Assembly: GCF_003838195.1 (NCBI RefSeq)
Contig: NZ_RCBY01000003.1
Location: 1-64,000 of the forward strand
Direction: 5' to 3'
Origin: Okeania hirsuta
GTDB lineage: Bacteria > Cyanobacteriota > Cyanobacteriia > Cyanobacteriales > Microcoleaceae
DNA length: 64,000 nt
A program made the position numbers and the translations under genes. The notes beneath the pieces are model-generated. The model saw only the letters and a list, made by a program, of their open reading frames with translations. It was not told the DNA's origin and made no database searches. Shown piece after piece: positions 56,132 through 64,000 of this stretch (the stretch's first letter is position 1; every line of letters begins with the position of its first letter).

Positions 56132-57277
56132 TTAACTTTTAACTTTTGACTTTTGACTTTTATAAAAGGGTCGCTTAACAACAATAGCTGCATAATTTTT
56201 ACCCCTAACTTCTACCTCCAATTTTTGACCTACCTTAGCTAATTTTTTAGGTAAATAAGCTAGAGCGATCGCCTTTCCTAAACTTGGAGACTTAGTACCG
56301 CTGGTAACTTCCCCTACCACTTTGCCATCACTCAAAACAGGATAACCATGACGAGCAATAGAGCGATCGAGCATTTCCAAACCCACCAAACGTTTTGAGA
56401 CTCCTTCTGCTTTTTGTGTTTCCAATACTTGACGACCAATAAATTCACCCTTTTTATCCAGATGAACTAACCAACTTAAACCCGCTTCCAGAGGAGTAGT
56501 CTCAGTATCAATATCTTGACCGTAAAGTGCCATTGCTGCTTCTAAACGTAGAGTATCTCTTGCTCCCAAACCGCAGGGAGTAACGCCAGCACTCAACAAA
56601 CTGCGCCATAACTCCACACCCACGGAGGAATCTACCATAATTTCAAACCCATCTTCCCCAGTGTAACCAGTTCTAGCAATAAAACCAGGTTGCTCCAATA
56701 CAGTAATATCTGAATGTCCGAAAAATCCAATTGCTGCCAAATTTTCCTTGACAAATTGTTGCACATAAGATTCTGCTTCCGGACCTTGTACAGCTAATAA
56801 CACTTTTTCCTCAGAGACATCTTGAAATTTAACACCACTAGCTTCTAAATGACTTAATATCCATGCTTTATCATTAGCTTTAGTGGCAGCATTCACAATC
56901 ATAAAACCCCGTGCTTCGTTGGTAAGGGGGTCATCACTTTGACGATAGAAAATAAAGTCATCAATAATGCCTCCCTCAGAGTTTAATAAGACAGTATATT
57001 GCGCTCTACCAGGTTCTAAACTGCTTAAGTCGGAAGGTACTAAATATTGGATTTTCTTAATTAGATCGTGACCTTGAGCGATAAACTTGCCCATGTGGGA
57101 AATATCGAACATTCCTGCTTTTGTGCGTACTGCCTCATGTTCAGTGCTGATGCTAGTGTATTGTACTGGCATTTCCCACCCAGAAAATTCTACCATTCTG
57201 GCCTTGAGTTCGCTGCATAGGTCATATAAAGGGGTGCGGGAGAGAGGTTGTGTATTAGATTCTGTTGATTTGGCCAC
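56132..57277 (-). CDS. gcvT: aminomethyltransferase, glycine cleavage T protein
   Basis: The T protein of the glycine cleavage system: moves the aminomethyl carbon to tetrahydrofolate, releasing ammonia, working with GcvP/H/L in glycine catabolism and photorespiration. 381 residues. SGWEMPVQYTSISTEHEAVR at the N-terminus, the ALDISHM-equivalent MFDISHMGKF, GYTGEDGFEIMV, and the C-terminal EVTSGTKSPSLGKAIALAY motif. The last codons (SQKSKVKS) read into repeat sequence, so the native end may be slightly shorter. folD, also in one-carbon metabolism, is 40 kb away. Confidence 0.95.
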   Translation of the reverse strand: MAKSTESNTQPLSRTPLYDLCSELKARMVEFSGWEMPVQYTSISTEHEAVRTKAGMFDISHMGKFIAQGHDLIKKIQYLVPSDLSSLEPGRAQYTVLLNSEGGIIDDFIFYRQSDDPLTNEARGFMIVNAATKANDKAWILSHLEASGVKFQDVSEEKVLLAVQGPEAESYVQQFVKENLAAIGFFGHSDITVLEQPGFIARTGYTGEDGFEIMVDSSVGVELWRSLLSAGVTPCGLGARDTLRLEAAMALYGQDIDTETTPLEAGLSWLVHLDKKGEFIGRQVLETQKAEGVSKRLVGLEMLDRSIARHGYPVLSDGKVVGEVTSGTKSPSLGKAIALAYLPKKLAKVGQKLEVEVRGKNYAAIVVKRPFYKSQKSKVKS

Positions 57278-57377
57278 TGGTATGTCCCTAATTTAGAATA
57301 AACTTTATTGATTTTAGGATATTGTGGTTATTTACAGAGGTTATGAGTCATGAGTCAGGAGGGAAGAGTCAATAGTC

Positions 57378-57773
57378 ATGGATCATCCTGATTTCAATTC
57401 ACCAGGTAAGTTTGCCGGATGGGGCTACTTTAGGGGAAGAAGACTATATACAGATCAAGGTTATGGTGCTCATCGAAATAGTATGTATGAAATAAATAGT
57501 AATCATGGTACAGCCTGCGCTGGTGTAGCTGTAGCGGAGGCTGATGCTGCGGTTACAGTCGTTGCTGCCCCTGGATTCGGCACGACCTTCCGTTTGTCGT
57601 TGCGGACAGATATAAACCACTTCATTTTTGATCAGAGGTCTTGCATGAGTGGATGTCCTTTTAATGGTAACAAGGTCTTCTTGAACGGCAATGACCTGTG
57701 CCGGATTGAATGTTTGTGCCATAGTTATTATGGTTATTATTGTTTATTGAAATTATTTAGAGGAATACCGTGA
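57378..57773 (+). pseudogene. subtilisin-like (S8) protease fragment
   Basis: HPDFNSPGKFAGWG and NHGTACAGVAVAEADAAVT: the catalytic-His region of an S8 subtilase. The Asp and Ser segments are missing. The frame then reads FGTTFRLSLRTDINHF, which does not fit a subtilase. A 5'/3' deleted relic. Confidence 0.5.
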
Positions 57774-58080
57774 TTATCAGCAATGTCATTATTATATTTT
57801 GCTTTGCGTTCGATTGATGGTAGTTCTAGTCTTTAGCATTAGTATTTGATTTAACCATAAGACTGAAATTCTGAGAATCAAGAGGACTTTTCACCTCCTA
57901 AAATAAAATGTTCTGCTTCCCTTGACAAGCAGGAGGTATTTTTTTATGATCATAAAAAAATACAGGGGGAGAATACCACCTCACCTCACCTCAAACCAGC
58001 AGTCGGGATTTCCCAGGTTAAGGAGTCCCGTGTAGTCGTGTAAGCGCAACATCGGAAGTATGTAAATAGGCAGGACAATA
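57774..58080. other. intergenic region with inverted words
   Basis: Contains AAGCAGGAGGTATTTTTTTATG and CCTCACCTCACCTC repeats. No gene. Confidence 0.35.
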
Positions 58081-58116
58081 ATTTTGACACTCTGCGGTCT
58101 AAAGACGCGCAGATTC

Positions 58117-59395
58117 TTAATTCGTCCAGAAATGAACTCTTAAAGGCGTTGTCAAAGCGCCTCTACTTAGTTGGCTCAAGTCAAGACCAAGCTTTCCAGA
58201 TACTTTTCTGAGAATATTTGCTGCACCGTTGCAGTCAGCATTAATTAAATAACCCGCAGCAGATTGATATAAACCTCGTTTAATACGTTTTCCAGAGGGT
58301 TCCCAGTTATCGGGTTTTTCACCATAGATTGGGAGAAAATCATCATCTAAAAACGATGCTTGCGAGGTATAAGATTCCTCTGTTTCTACAAATTGCACCC
58401 CATATAAATTGCCAAGTTGTTCTATTCTTTCTTTGAGTCTGGCAGTAGGAATTTGTACAAACTTTTGATTAGTTTTAGCTCCTAATTCAATTGATTGTTT
58501 TTGACCTTTATTCCAACCAAAAACCACTGTACCAATTCCATGCTTAAGACAGTGATTAATAACTAATCGCGCTGCGAGTGTTAACAGCATCCCGCATCTG
58601 TCGATTACGTTTCTCAGTCATGCGAGCTAATCTTTGAGACCAAAATCCTTGGGGTTGATTTTCTTTAATTGTGGCAATTTGCTTATTGTACCACTGATTT
58701 TTTGACTTGAGATGTTTCCCATCAATAATAAAGCTATCTCCTTGGGTATCTACACAAGTTAACCAGTTGTCTAAACCGTGGTCAATGGAAAGTGCTTGAC
58801 CAGCATCTAACTTAACTGCCACAGGCGTTTTCATCTCATAGACAAACTCGGTATAAAAGCAACCGTGACGGGGAAGAATCCTAATTTCTTTAATTGAGTC
58901 CCAATCTAAGTTACTTACCATCGGAATGTAAAATGCCTCTAATCCAAACCATGCTTTAACCTTGCGTCCTAATGGAACTCTAATTCCTTCGTTCGTGAAT
59001 TTTAACCATCTTTTAGGATAAGAAACTGTAAATAAACCAGGTTTTCGATAGTTAGGCGGCTTGGGTTTATTGGCTAATTCACCTTTACCAAACAGCTTTA
59101 GTAGCTGTCTGAAACTGCTGAAAGATTCAACAACACCATTGCATATTTGTTGGGCACTAGAGGCATACATTGCGTTAAAATGTCGGTTCCATTTCATCTG
59201 CTCGCAAAGTTCACTTTTGGAGACAAATCTATTTTCTTTAAACCAAACTTGTCGAGCATAATAAACAGAACAATTGAACACTTTATTGGCCTCGCCGCAC
59301 AAGTATTCTAATATGGCCCGTAGTTCTTGATCTGGATGCAATAAAACTTGCTGGCATCCTAGATTTTTTACTTTTTTCTTAGTTTTTTTACTCAT
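58117..59395 (-). pseudogene. tnpB: TnpB (IS605 OrfB) with a +1 frameshift
   Basis: N-terminal HTH/REC part (NCSVYYARQVWFKENRFVSK), GCFYTEFVYEMKTP and RuvC-I LSIDHGLDNWLTC lie in the upstream frame. One extra base near 58,570 breaks the frame just after MRDAVN; copy A has the frame-keeping version here. The second frame carries ARLVINHCLKHGIGTVVFGW, RuvC-II FVETEESYTSQASF and RuvC-III INADCNGAANI. All three RuvC acidic residues survive, but the zinc-ribbon cysteines are not evident. Without frameshifting it makes no full nuclease. Confidence 0.85.
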
Positions 59396-59439
59396 GCTTC
59401 TATGATCATCAATATGTCGATAAGCGTCAATCTATCAAC

Positions 59440-59847
59440 ATGAAGAACCAACAAAAAATATACCGACATGGCAACCATTCGGTAGGTTTGGCCCACGTCC
59501 ATTTAGTCTGGATTCCCAAGAGGCGCAAGAAAGTTTTAGTGGGCCAAGTAAAAATAAGATTGGCAGCTATCTTATCGGAAGTTGCCACAGAAAAAGGTTG
59601 GTTAATTAAAGGATTGGAAATAGCGCCAGACCACGTTCATGTATTGGTAGAGCATGGGTCCGACCTAGCAATTCATAAAATAGTCAAAGCTTTAAAAGGT
59701 AGGTCATCGAGACTGTTGCGACTGGAGTTTCCTCAGCTATGCAAACTGCCTAGTTTATGGACTCACAGCTATTTTTATGACACTACGGGGAAGGTCAGCA
59801 CCGCTAAGATTTTGGAATACATTAATGACCCTGATCACGGCGGTTGA
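59440..59847 (+). CDS. tnpA: TnpA, IS200-like Y1 HUH transposase
   Basis: A 135-residue single-strand transposase. Motifs: KNQQKIYRHGNHSVGLAHVH, the HUH-type metal site DHVHVLVEH, and the catalytic-tyrosine helix KILEYIND. Full length for the family and uninterrupted. It makes a transient 5'-phosphotyrosine link while moving the element as single-stranded DNA. Divergent from tnpB with 44 bp between the two starts. Confidence 0.9.
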   Translation: MKNQQKIYRHGNHSVGLAHVHLVWIPKRRKKVLVGQVKIRLAAILSEVATEKGWLIKGLEIAPDHVHVLVEHGSDLAIHKIVKALKGRSSRLLRLEFPQLCKLPSLWTHSYFYDTTGKVSTAKILEYINDPDHGG

Positions 59848-59919
59848 AACCGCCGCTCGTTTTTCCGCCCCGAACTAAAGTTACGGGGCTACCAAACTCC
59901 CGAAATTTTTCCGTGTTAA

Positions 59920-60146
59920 GGACTTATTCCACACTCATAAAGACCGGAGATTATTTCATAGTTGAAGATGGCATATGCCATCACGGATTGCCTGTAGGAC
60001 CCAAGTCTGGTCCTTATGAAGCCATTGAAGCTTTTGTAAATGAGAATTCTGATTTTGAAATTGACAGGGGTAGAGAATCTTTTCTCATAACATGGAACCC
60101 TAAAGGTTATCTGAGACGAAGAACTCACAGCGATGAAAATCCTTAA
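59920..60146 (+). pseudogene. CmcI/cephalosporin-hydroxylase-type methyltransferase, C-terminal fragment
   Basis: KTGDYFIVEDGICHHGLPVG, PKSGPYEAIEAFVNEN and DFEIDRGRESFLITWNPKGY match the C-terminal third of CmcI-type (Rhamnosyl-O-methyltransferase-like) proteins. It sits between the IS605 end and the IS5-like left end, so both elements have eaten into this gene. Confidence 0.65.
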
Positions 60147-60202
60147 TAATAGAGTTGTTGGGAAATAAGGTAAAATGAGCAAATAATAAATTGGTCAGAA
60201 AA

Positions 60203-61065
60203 ATGCTAAATATTGAACGAGCCTTAAAACAAGACAGGTTACTCAGAGCATTAACAGGATTAAACCGTAAAGCAGATTACACTTTGTTGAAGCCCTTTAA
60301 TCAAATGTATGAGCAAACATTGCTCTTGAAACCTGGTCAACGCTCTGTTGGAGGAGGCCGTAAGGCTCGTTTACGCACCACTCAAGACAAATTATTCTAC
60401 ATTCTCTTCTACTTTAAATGTTATCCAACCTTTGATGTAGCCAGCATCTTGTTTGATATTGATCGCAGCCAGGCACATCATTGGGTTCATCGTTTACAAC
60501 CTATTTTAGAAGCCACCCTGGGAGAAAAAAAAGTACTACCCGAGCGTCAAATTAATTGTGTCCAAGTATTTATAGAGCGTTTCCCTGGAGTAGAACGAGT
60601 AATTATGGATGGCACAGAACGGCCAGTGCAACGACCCACTGACTCAGAAAAACAAAAACTGAATTATTCGGGAAAAAAAAACGTCTAACTCGCAAACATC
60701 TAGCAGCAGTAGACCAAAATCAGCAAGTGTTAGTATTAACTCAGGCACGAGAAGGAAAGTTACATTCAGGAAAAATTCCATGACTCACAAAAGCTAATAG
60801 GAAATATACCGGTCGTGATACCAATTGAAGTGGATAGTGGTTTTCAAGGTATTCAACACCAGTATGAAAATATCCGTATCCCCCATAAAAAGCCAAAGGG
60901 AGGACAATTAAGTGAGCAACAAAAATCGGAAAATCGGAAATTGAGCAAATCAAGGGTGATATGTGAAAACGCCTTTGCGGGTGTCAAACGTTATGGAGCT
61001 GTCAGCCAAATTTACTGTAATCACGCTTATTGATTTTGATGACAAATTGATAGACTTGTCGCTTT
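60203..61065 (+). pseudogene. IS5-family transposase, frameshifted
   Basis: LNIERALKQDRLLRALTGLN and YFKCYPTFDVASILFDIDRS, then RVIMDGTERPVQRP (first catalytic Asp), and KKRLTRKHLAAV in the -1 frame after a run of nine A residues (60,663-60,671). A further frameshift near 60,780 leads to PIEVDSGFQGIQHQYENIRI and ENAFAGVKRYGAV (second acidic region). The A9 break could be programmed slippage, but the second break shows decay. Confidence 0.75.
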
Positions 61066-61300
61066 ATAACTTAAAAAATACCTAAAAACCTTGTTCTGTA
61101 AGGATTGTAGCTATTGGAAGGCAATAATGCTTGGAATTATTGCTCTGTCTAGGTTAGAGTGATTTTTTCCCTTTATTTAGCGACAACTCTAATGTTAACA
61201 GCAACTGGATGGCTGGAACTTATACCTGATAGCAGCATAAATAATTAAATTACTAACAAAATATATCTGTTTTCATTTTCGTTTTTCCCCACCTCAGTTA

Positions 61301-61411
61301 TAGCGCTGTGCGCAGGCAACAGGCAACAGGAGGAATAAAAGACCGATAGTATAAGACTTTTAGCTATTGGACAGTTCTTGTAATTTGTAAATATGCCAGC
61401 GCACATTGCTA
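61301..61411. mobile_element. MITE, family C, nested in the IS5-like right end
   Basis: 111 bp: TAGCGCTGTGCGCAGG ... GCCAGCGCACATTGCTA, with TA duplications at 61299-61300 and 61412-61413. Excising it restores an uninterrupted IS terminus matching the left end. Direct evidence of TA-targeted insertion. Confidence 0.85.
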
Positions 61412-61435
61412 TATTTCCCAACAACTCTACTAAAC

Positions 61436-61765
61436 CAACACTCAGATGTTCCTATCGTAAGGCACATCAAGGTTAAAGGTAATAAATCACCCTTTGACGG
61501 TGACTGGACTTATTGGGGTAGCAGAATTGGCAAACATCCAGGCGTAAGGAAGGAAGTAACAACGCTACTTAAGCGACAAAAAGGTAAATGCGCATCTTGT
61601 GGATTACACTTTAGACCAACGGATTTAATCGAAGTTGACCACATCGTTCCCTGGTCTGAAGGCGGTGATAACACCTATAAAAACAAACAACTGTTGCACC
61701 GACATTGCCACGACGTTAAAACTGCCGAGGATTTAAAAGCAGTGAACCATAGGACTCATTAAATC
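61436..61765 (+). pseudogene. group II intron maturase, HNH C-terminus
   Basis: The frame reads VRHIKVKGNKSPFDGDWTYW, GKHPGVRKEVTTLLKRQKGK, CASCGLHFRPTDLIEVDHIV, NKQLLHRHCHDVKTAED. This is the HNH endonuclease end of an LtrA-type intron-encoded protein: CxxC and EVDHI...HRHCHD. The reverse-transcriptase part is missing, cut by the IS5-like element. Confidence 0.85.
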
Positions 61766-61814
61766 CAAAGTGGAATTTTAAGGGTGTACCCATGACAAGG
61801 GACGTTTAAGAGAG

Positions 61815-61849
61815 GAGCCGTGATGAGGTGAAAGTCTCACGTCCGGTTC
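61815..61849 (+). ncRNA. group II intron domain V
   Basis: GAGCCGTGATGAGGTGAAAG then TCTCACGTCCGGTTC: the 34-nt domain V hairpin with GAAA loop and the AGC-type catalytic triad region. It follows the HNH end at the expected distance. The 3' boundary is near 61,900. Confidence 0.8.
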
Positions 61850-61929
61850 TGAAGACAAGCAGACCCTATAAAGGGCAACTGGAAATGGGTTTGCTTAGTT
61901 TAACTATACTTGGAATTTGCTGTAAAATA

Positions 61930-62141
61930 TTAGTCGCTACTGTTAAAAGACTCAAAGAATCAACTTCTGACTTCTGACTTCTGACTTCTGACTTCTACTA
62001 GCGGATGCTATTTTGATAAAGCTGTTCAGCAATCTTTCCAACTTCTTCATAACTTAATAAGATTGTTTCCATCAATATTATGCTCCCAAAAAAGGATTGT
62101 CTGTCTATAATAGCAAAAGAAAGTATTTATAGGATAGTGCC
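61930..62141. repeat. CTTCTGA simple repeat region
   Basis: ACTTCTGACTTCTGACTTCTG at about 61,967-62,000, then a leader with a GAAAGTATTTATAGGAT sequence before the antitoxin ATG. Confidence 0.5.
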
Positions 62142-62309
62142 ATGAACCAAATAACTATACAACTATCAAAAGAACAATACAAATGTATCCAACAAATTGC
62201 CAACCAGCAGAAAACCTCACCGGAGAAAATTCTAGAATCAAAAATTGCTGAATGGTTACAGGAATCTCAAACTGACTTTAATCTAGCAGCTAACTTATGT
62301 ATTAACTAA
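62142..62309 (+). CDS. candidate antitoxin partner of Doc
   Basis: 55 residues: MNQITIQLSKEQYKCIQQIA, then QQKTSPEKILESKIAEWLQE. The strand-helix-helix start fits ribbon-helix-helix-type DNA-binding antitoxins, but it is not the Phd fold that normally pairs with Doc. It ends 27 bp upstream of the toxin on the same strand. Role inferred from size and position. Confidence 0.6.
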   Translation: MNQITIQLSKEQYKCIQQIANQQKTSPEKILESKIAEWLQESQTDFNLAANLCIN

Positions 62310-62336
62310 AAATTCTGAACTCTATAAGCGGTTAGT

Positions 62337-62738
62337 ATGACTCGCGATCTGAGCCTATCAGAAATTATGGAACTGCATCAGCAAATCATTACCCAAACAG
62401 GAGGAGCTAATAGTTTACGCGATCGCCCTGCTTTAGAATCAGCAGTAGCACAACCAGCAGCGACATTTTCTGGACAAGACTTATATCCAACTGTCATTGA
62501 TAAAGCTGCTGCCCTCGGTTTTTTGATGATCATGAACCATCCTTTTATTGATGGTAACAAACGAACAGGACACGCAGCAATGGAAGTTTTTTTCATCCTG
62601 AATGGACTAGAAATTAATGCTTCTGTGGACGAACAAGAACAAGTTATTTTAGCAGTAGCTTCTGGAGAATTAAATCGAGAAGCATTCACCCGATGGCTAC
62701 AAGCTCATATTAAAACCATCTCTCAAACTGAACTATAA
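62337..62738 (+). CDS. doc: Doc-type Fic-domain toxin
   Basis: 133 residues with the Fic/Doc signature HPFIDGNKRTGHAAMEVF (HxFx(D/E)GNKR), including the catalytic His. Doc toxins phosphorylate elongation factor Tu and stop translation. Also the N-terminal TGGANSLRDRPALESAVAQP helix typical of Doc. Paired with the 62142 gene as a type II toxin-antitoxin unit. Terminal residues ISQTEL. Start ATG 62337. Confidence 0.9.
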   Translation: MTRDLSLSEIMELHQQIITQTGGANSLRDRPALESAVAQPAATFSGQDLYPTVIDKAAALGFLMIMNHPFIDGNKRTGHAAMEVFFILNGLEINASVDEQEQVILAVASGELNREAFTRWLQAHIKTISQTEL

Positions 62739-62863
62739 CTAAAGCCAACTAATAACCTTTATTCTTTAGCTAAAAAATGTTTAGAGTCACAATAGGGACG
62801 CTGCATCCAACGTCCTTTTTTTACCTGTTCGCTGACTGCTGATAGCTGAAAGCTGACAGCTAA

Positions 62864-64000
62864 TTATGATGTCCTAAACCTTGCTAACTCTTCCCCAGTC
62901 TTAGCATCATGAGCGTGAACGGTACACACCAAACAAGAATCAAAAGACCGAGCAACATGACCGACTTCCACAGGGTCATTCACATCAGCAATAGGAATAC
63001 CCACTAATGCCTCCTCAATAGGTCCGCGCACCCCTTGACCGTCACGGGGTCCGACATTCCAAGTAGTCGGTGCAATAACCTGATAATTCTTAATCTTACC
63101 GCCTTCTATTTCCACCCAATGACAGAGGGAACCACGACTAGCGTTAGTGGCACCCCAACCACGACCATCCTTTTCTTCAGGCTTAATATACCAAGGATCG
63201 CGCAACTTAAACTCCCGCAAACAACGTTCGGTTTCACGGTACAATTTAGTTAGTTCGTGCATTCTGGCAAACACGCGCAAATGTACGCTCGGTACCCCCA
63301 TTTTCTTGAACATATCTAAAACTAAACCGTCTTTGTACTGCCAACTTTCCCCATGGTCGCCACCTGATATCAATTCCCGCGCTAAAGCACCAACTTCCAT
63401 CCGACCTAAGTCTTGGTGAGATACAGCAGTTGACCAAGAATAAGCACCGTCAAAGTCAATATCATTATTAGGAATAGGTACGGTAGTGCGGTCAAAAGGA
63501 TGTACATCTCCATCACCCTCGTTATACCAAGCGTGGGCAGTATTCTCCCGGGTAAAAGTATGCTCCATCAATTGATGAATATCTGTAGTGCTATCGTAGA
63601 CACCACTTTTCATAATCATAGCAGCGTTCCGACCTTCAATAGTTGGGCGTTGATATTTGTCTTCGTGAGGCAAGTATCCCCAACTCATATATTTACCGAC
63701 ACCGGCACCAATTTTATCTAAACCAATATTCAGACCCATACGCCAATAGAAACCCAGGTCAGAACTAGCATGAGCGGGATTTTCATCCAACCATTCCATG
63801 AAATCGTCATAAGTTTGAATCTGTTCAAACCTGTCAATGGAACAACCTAACCATATTGGTTCTAACCAGTTAGTGCGGTAATATTCCAACATTGCCCAGG
63901 CGCGGGTAACATCGGTGAGAGTGGGAGCGCACATGACACCACCGGGAACCATGAAACTAGAGTGAGGCCATTGACCGCCGAATAGAGCGTATATTTCTAC
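62864..64000 (-). CDS. hupL: uptake [NiFe] hydrogenase large subunit, C-terminal part
   Basis: The frame stays open to the window edge (no start inside the window; upstream part lies beyond 64,000), so the N-terminal RxCxxC nickel motif is not seen. The C-terminal nickel motif reads FDSCLVCTVH near residue 346 of the visible part, followed by AHDAKTGEELARFRTS, a 16-residue tail that HupW should remove after the histidine. Contains WGYLPHEDKYQRPTIEGRNA and LPIPNNDIDFDGAYSWSTAV-like sequences typical of cyanobacterial HupL. It oxidises H2 made by nitrogenase. hupS presumably lies just beyond the window. Confidence 0.95.
   Translation of the reverse strand, partial: VEIYALFGGQWPHSSFMVPGGVMCAPTLTDVTRAWAMLEYYRTNWLEPIWLGCSIDRFEQIQTYDDFMEWLDENPAHASSDLGFYWRMGLNIGLDKIGAGVGKYMSWGYLPHEDKYQRPTIEGRNAAMIMKSGVYDSTTDIHQLMEHTFTRENTAHAWYNEGDGDVHPFDRTTVPIPNNDIDFDGAYSWSTAVSHQDLGRMEVGALARELISGGDHGESWQYKDGLVLDMFKKMGVPSVHLRVFARMHELTKLYRETERCLREFKLRDPWYIKPEEKDGRGWGATNASRGSLCHWVEIEGGKIKNYQVIAPTTWNVGPRDGQGVRGPIEEALVGIPIADVNDPVEVGHVARSFDSCLVCTVHAHDAKTGEELARFRTS

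Larger units (their letters stand above)
58080..59875. mobile_element. IS200/IS605 element, copy B
   Basis: tnpB (minus) and tnpA (plus) in divergent order. The TnpA end is followed by a hairpin (CGGCGGTTGAAACCGCCG at 59,839-59,856), typical of IS605 termini. The left end is ACACTCTGCGGTCTAAAGACG at 58,087. tnpA is intact while tnpB is frameshifted, so it might still move because TnpB is not required for transposition. Confidence 0.8.
60151..61428 (+). mobile_element. IS5-like element (IS1031-type), interrupted by a MITE
   Basis: Perfect 17-bp inverted ends AGAGTTGTTGGGAAATA (60151) and its inverse (61412-61428). One family C MITE is inserted at the TA of the right terminus (61301-61411). 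The element has cut off a group II intron tail on its right. Confidence 0.85.

Noticed and set aside
57087-57722. Minus- and plus-strand small frames around gcvT start and the subtilase relic
   Set aside because: Antisense shadows of gcvT or of the fragment at 57378; no independent support.

Overview
The window comes from a filamentous, probably nitrogen-fixing cyanobacterium. Four things support this: HIP1-type GCGATCGC octamers throughout, the cyanobacterial alkane pair (acyl-ACP reductase and aldehyde-deformylating oxygenase), a Ycf54-type chlorophyll-biosynthesis protein, and an uptake [NiFe] hydrogenase large subunit (HupL, cut by the right edge) with its protease HupW. AT-rich sequence, long gene-poor gaps and many decayed insertion sequences resemble Trichodesmium/Okeania-type genomes. 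That placement is inference. No tRNA, rRNA or CRISPR array was seen.

Layout. 0-4 kb: decayed sensor kinase, then ado-aar. 4.3-7.7 kb: decayed IS200/IS605 and ISAs1-like elements, one carrying a nested MITE. 7.9-13.7 kb: a putative NTPase-based conflict or signalling locus made of a small TRADD-N-associated-type membrane protein, an HTH-AAA ATPase and an AAA-TM-WD40 protein with 14 near-identical repeats. 13.7-15.8 kb: Rpn-type nuclease relics, a Nudix protein and an OB-like lipoprotein. 16.9-25.5 kb: housekeeping genes folD, crtE, a DUF212 membrane protein, ycf54, pdxJ, a broken phage-type lysozyme and ureC. 26-29.2 kb: IS5 and IS66 relics around a PEP-CTERM spondin-domain protein. 29.2-45 kb: accessory genes including a Ser/Thr kinase, a double-glycine-leader peptide candidate, a TIGR03032-TPR-glycosyltransferase fusion, a truncated trypsin/FGE + Trypco1 pair, and fossils of gvpN, SET, AraC, IS701 and IS1634 genes. 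45.8-53.9 kb: plus-strand hydrogenase-associated block (hupW, two unknown genes, hcp, TPR protein, two small membrane proteins, NifU-Rieske protein). 54.4-57.3 kb: rimK (broken by a 56-bp duplication), its aspartic-protease partner, and gcvT. 57.4-62 kb: IS605, an IS5-like element and a group II intron tail. 62.1-62.7 kb: Doc toxin with a candidate antitoxin. End: hupL.

How it works together. AAR and ADO convert fatty acyl-ACP to alkanes. HupW should trim HupL after its last nickel-site motif, while the TPR/membrane/NifU-Rieske genes resemble the extended hyp region linked to maturation of the hydrogenase small subunit. Two loci (7.9-13.7 kb and 40.7-41.8 kb) resemble NTPase- or protease-based biological conflict systems of multicellular bacteria.

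The most striking structural theme is recent local repeat expansion (86-bp units at two places, 69-bp x3, 56-bp x2, 123-bp WD40 units) together with several small TA-flanked terminal-inverted-repeat elements, some nested in insertion sequences. All function calls rest on motif reading; no database search was run.
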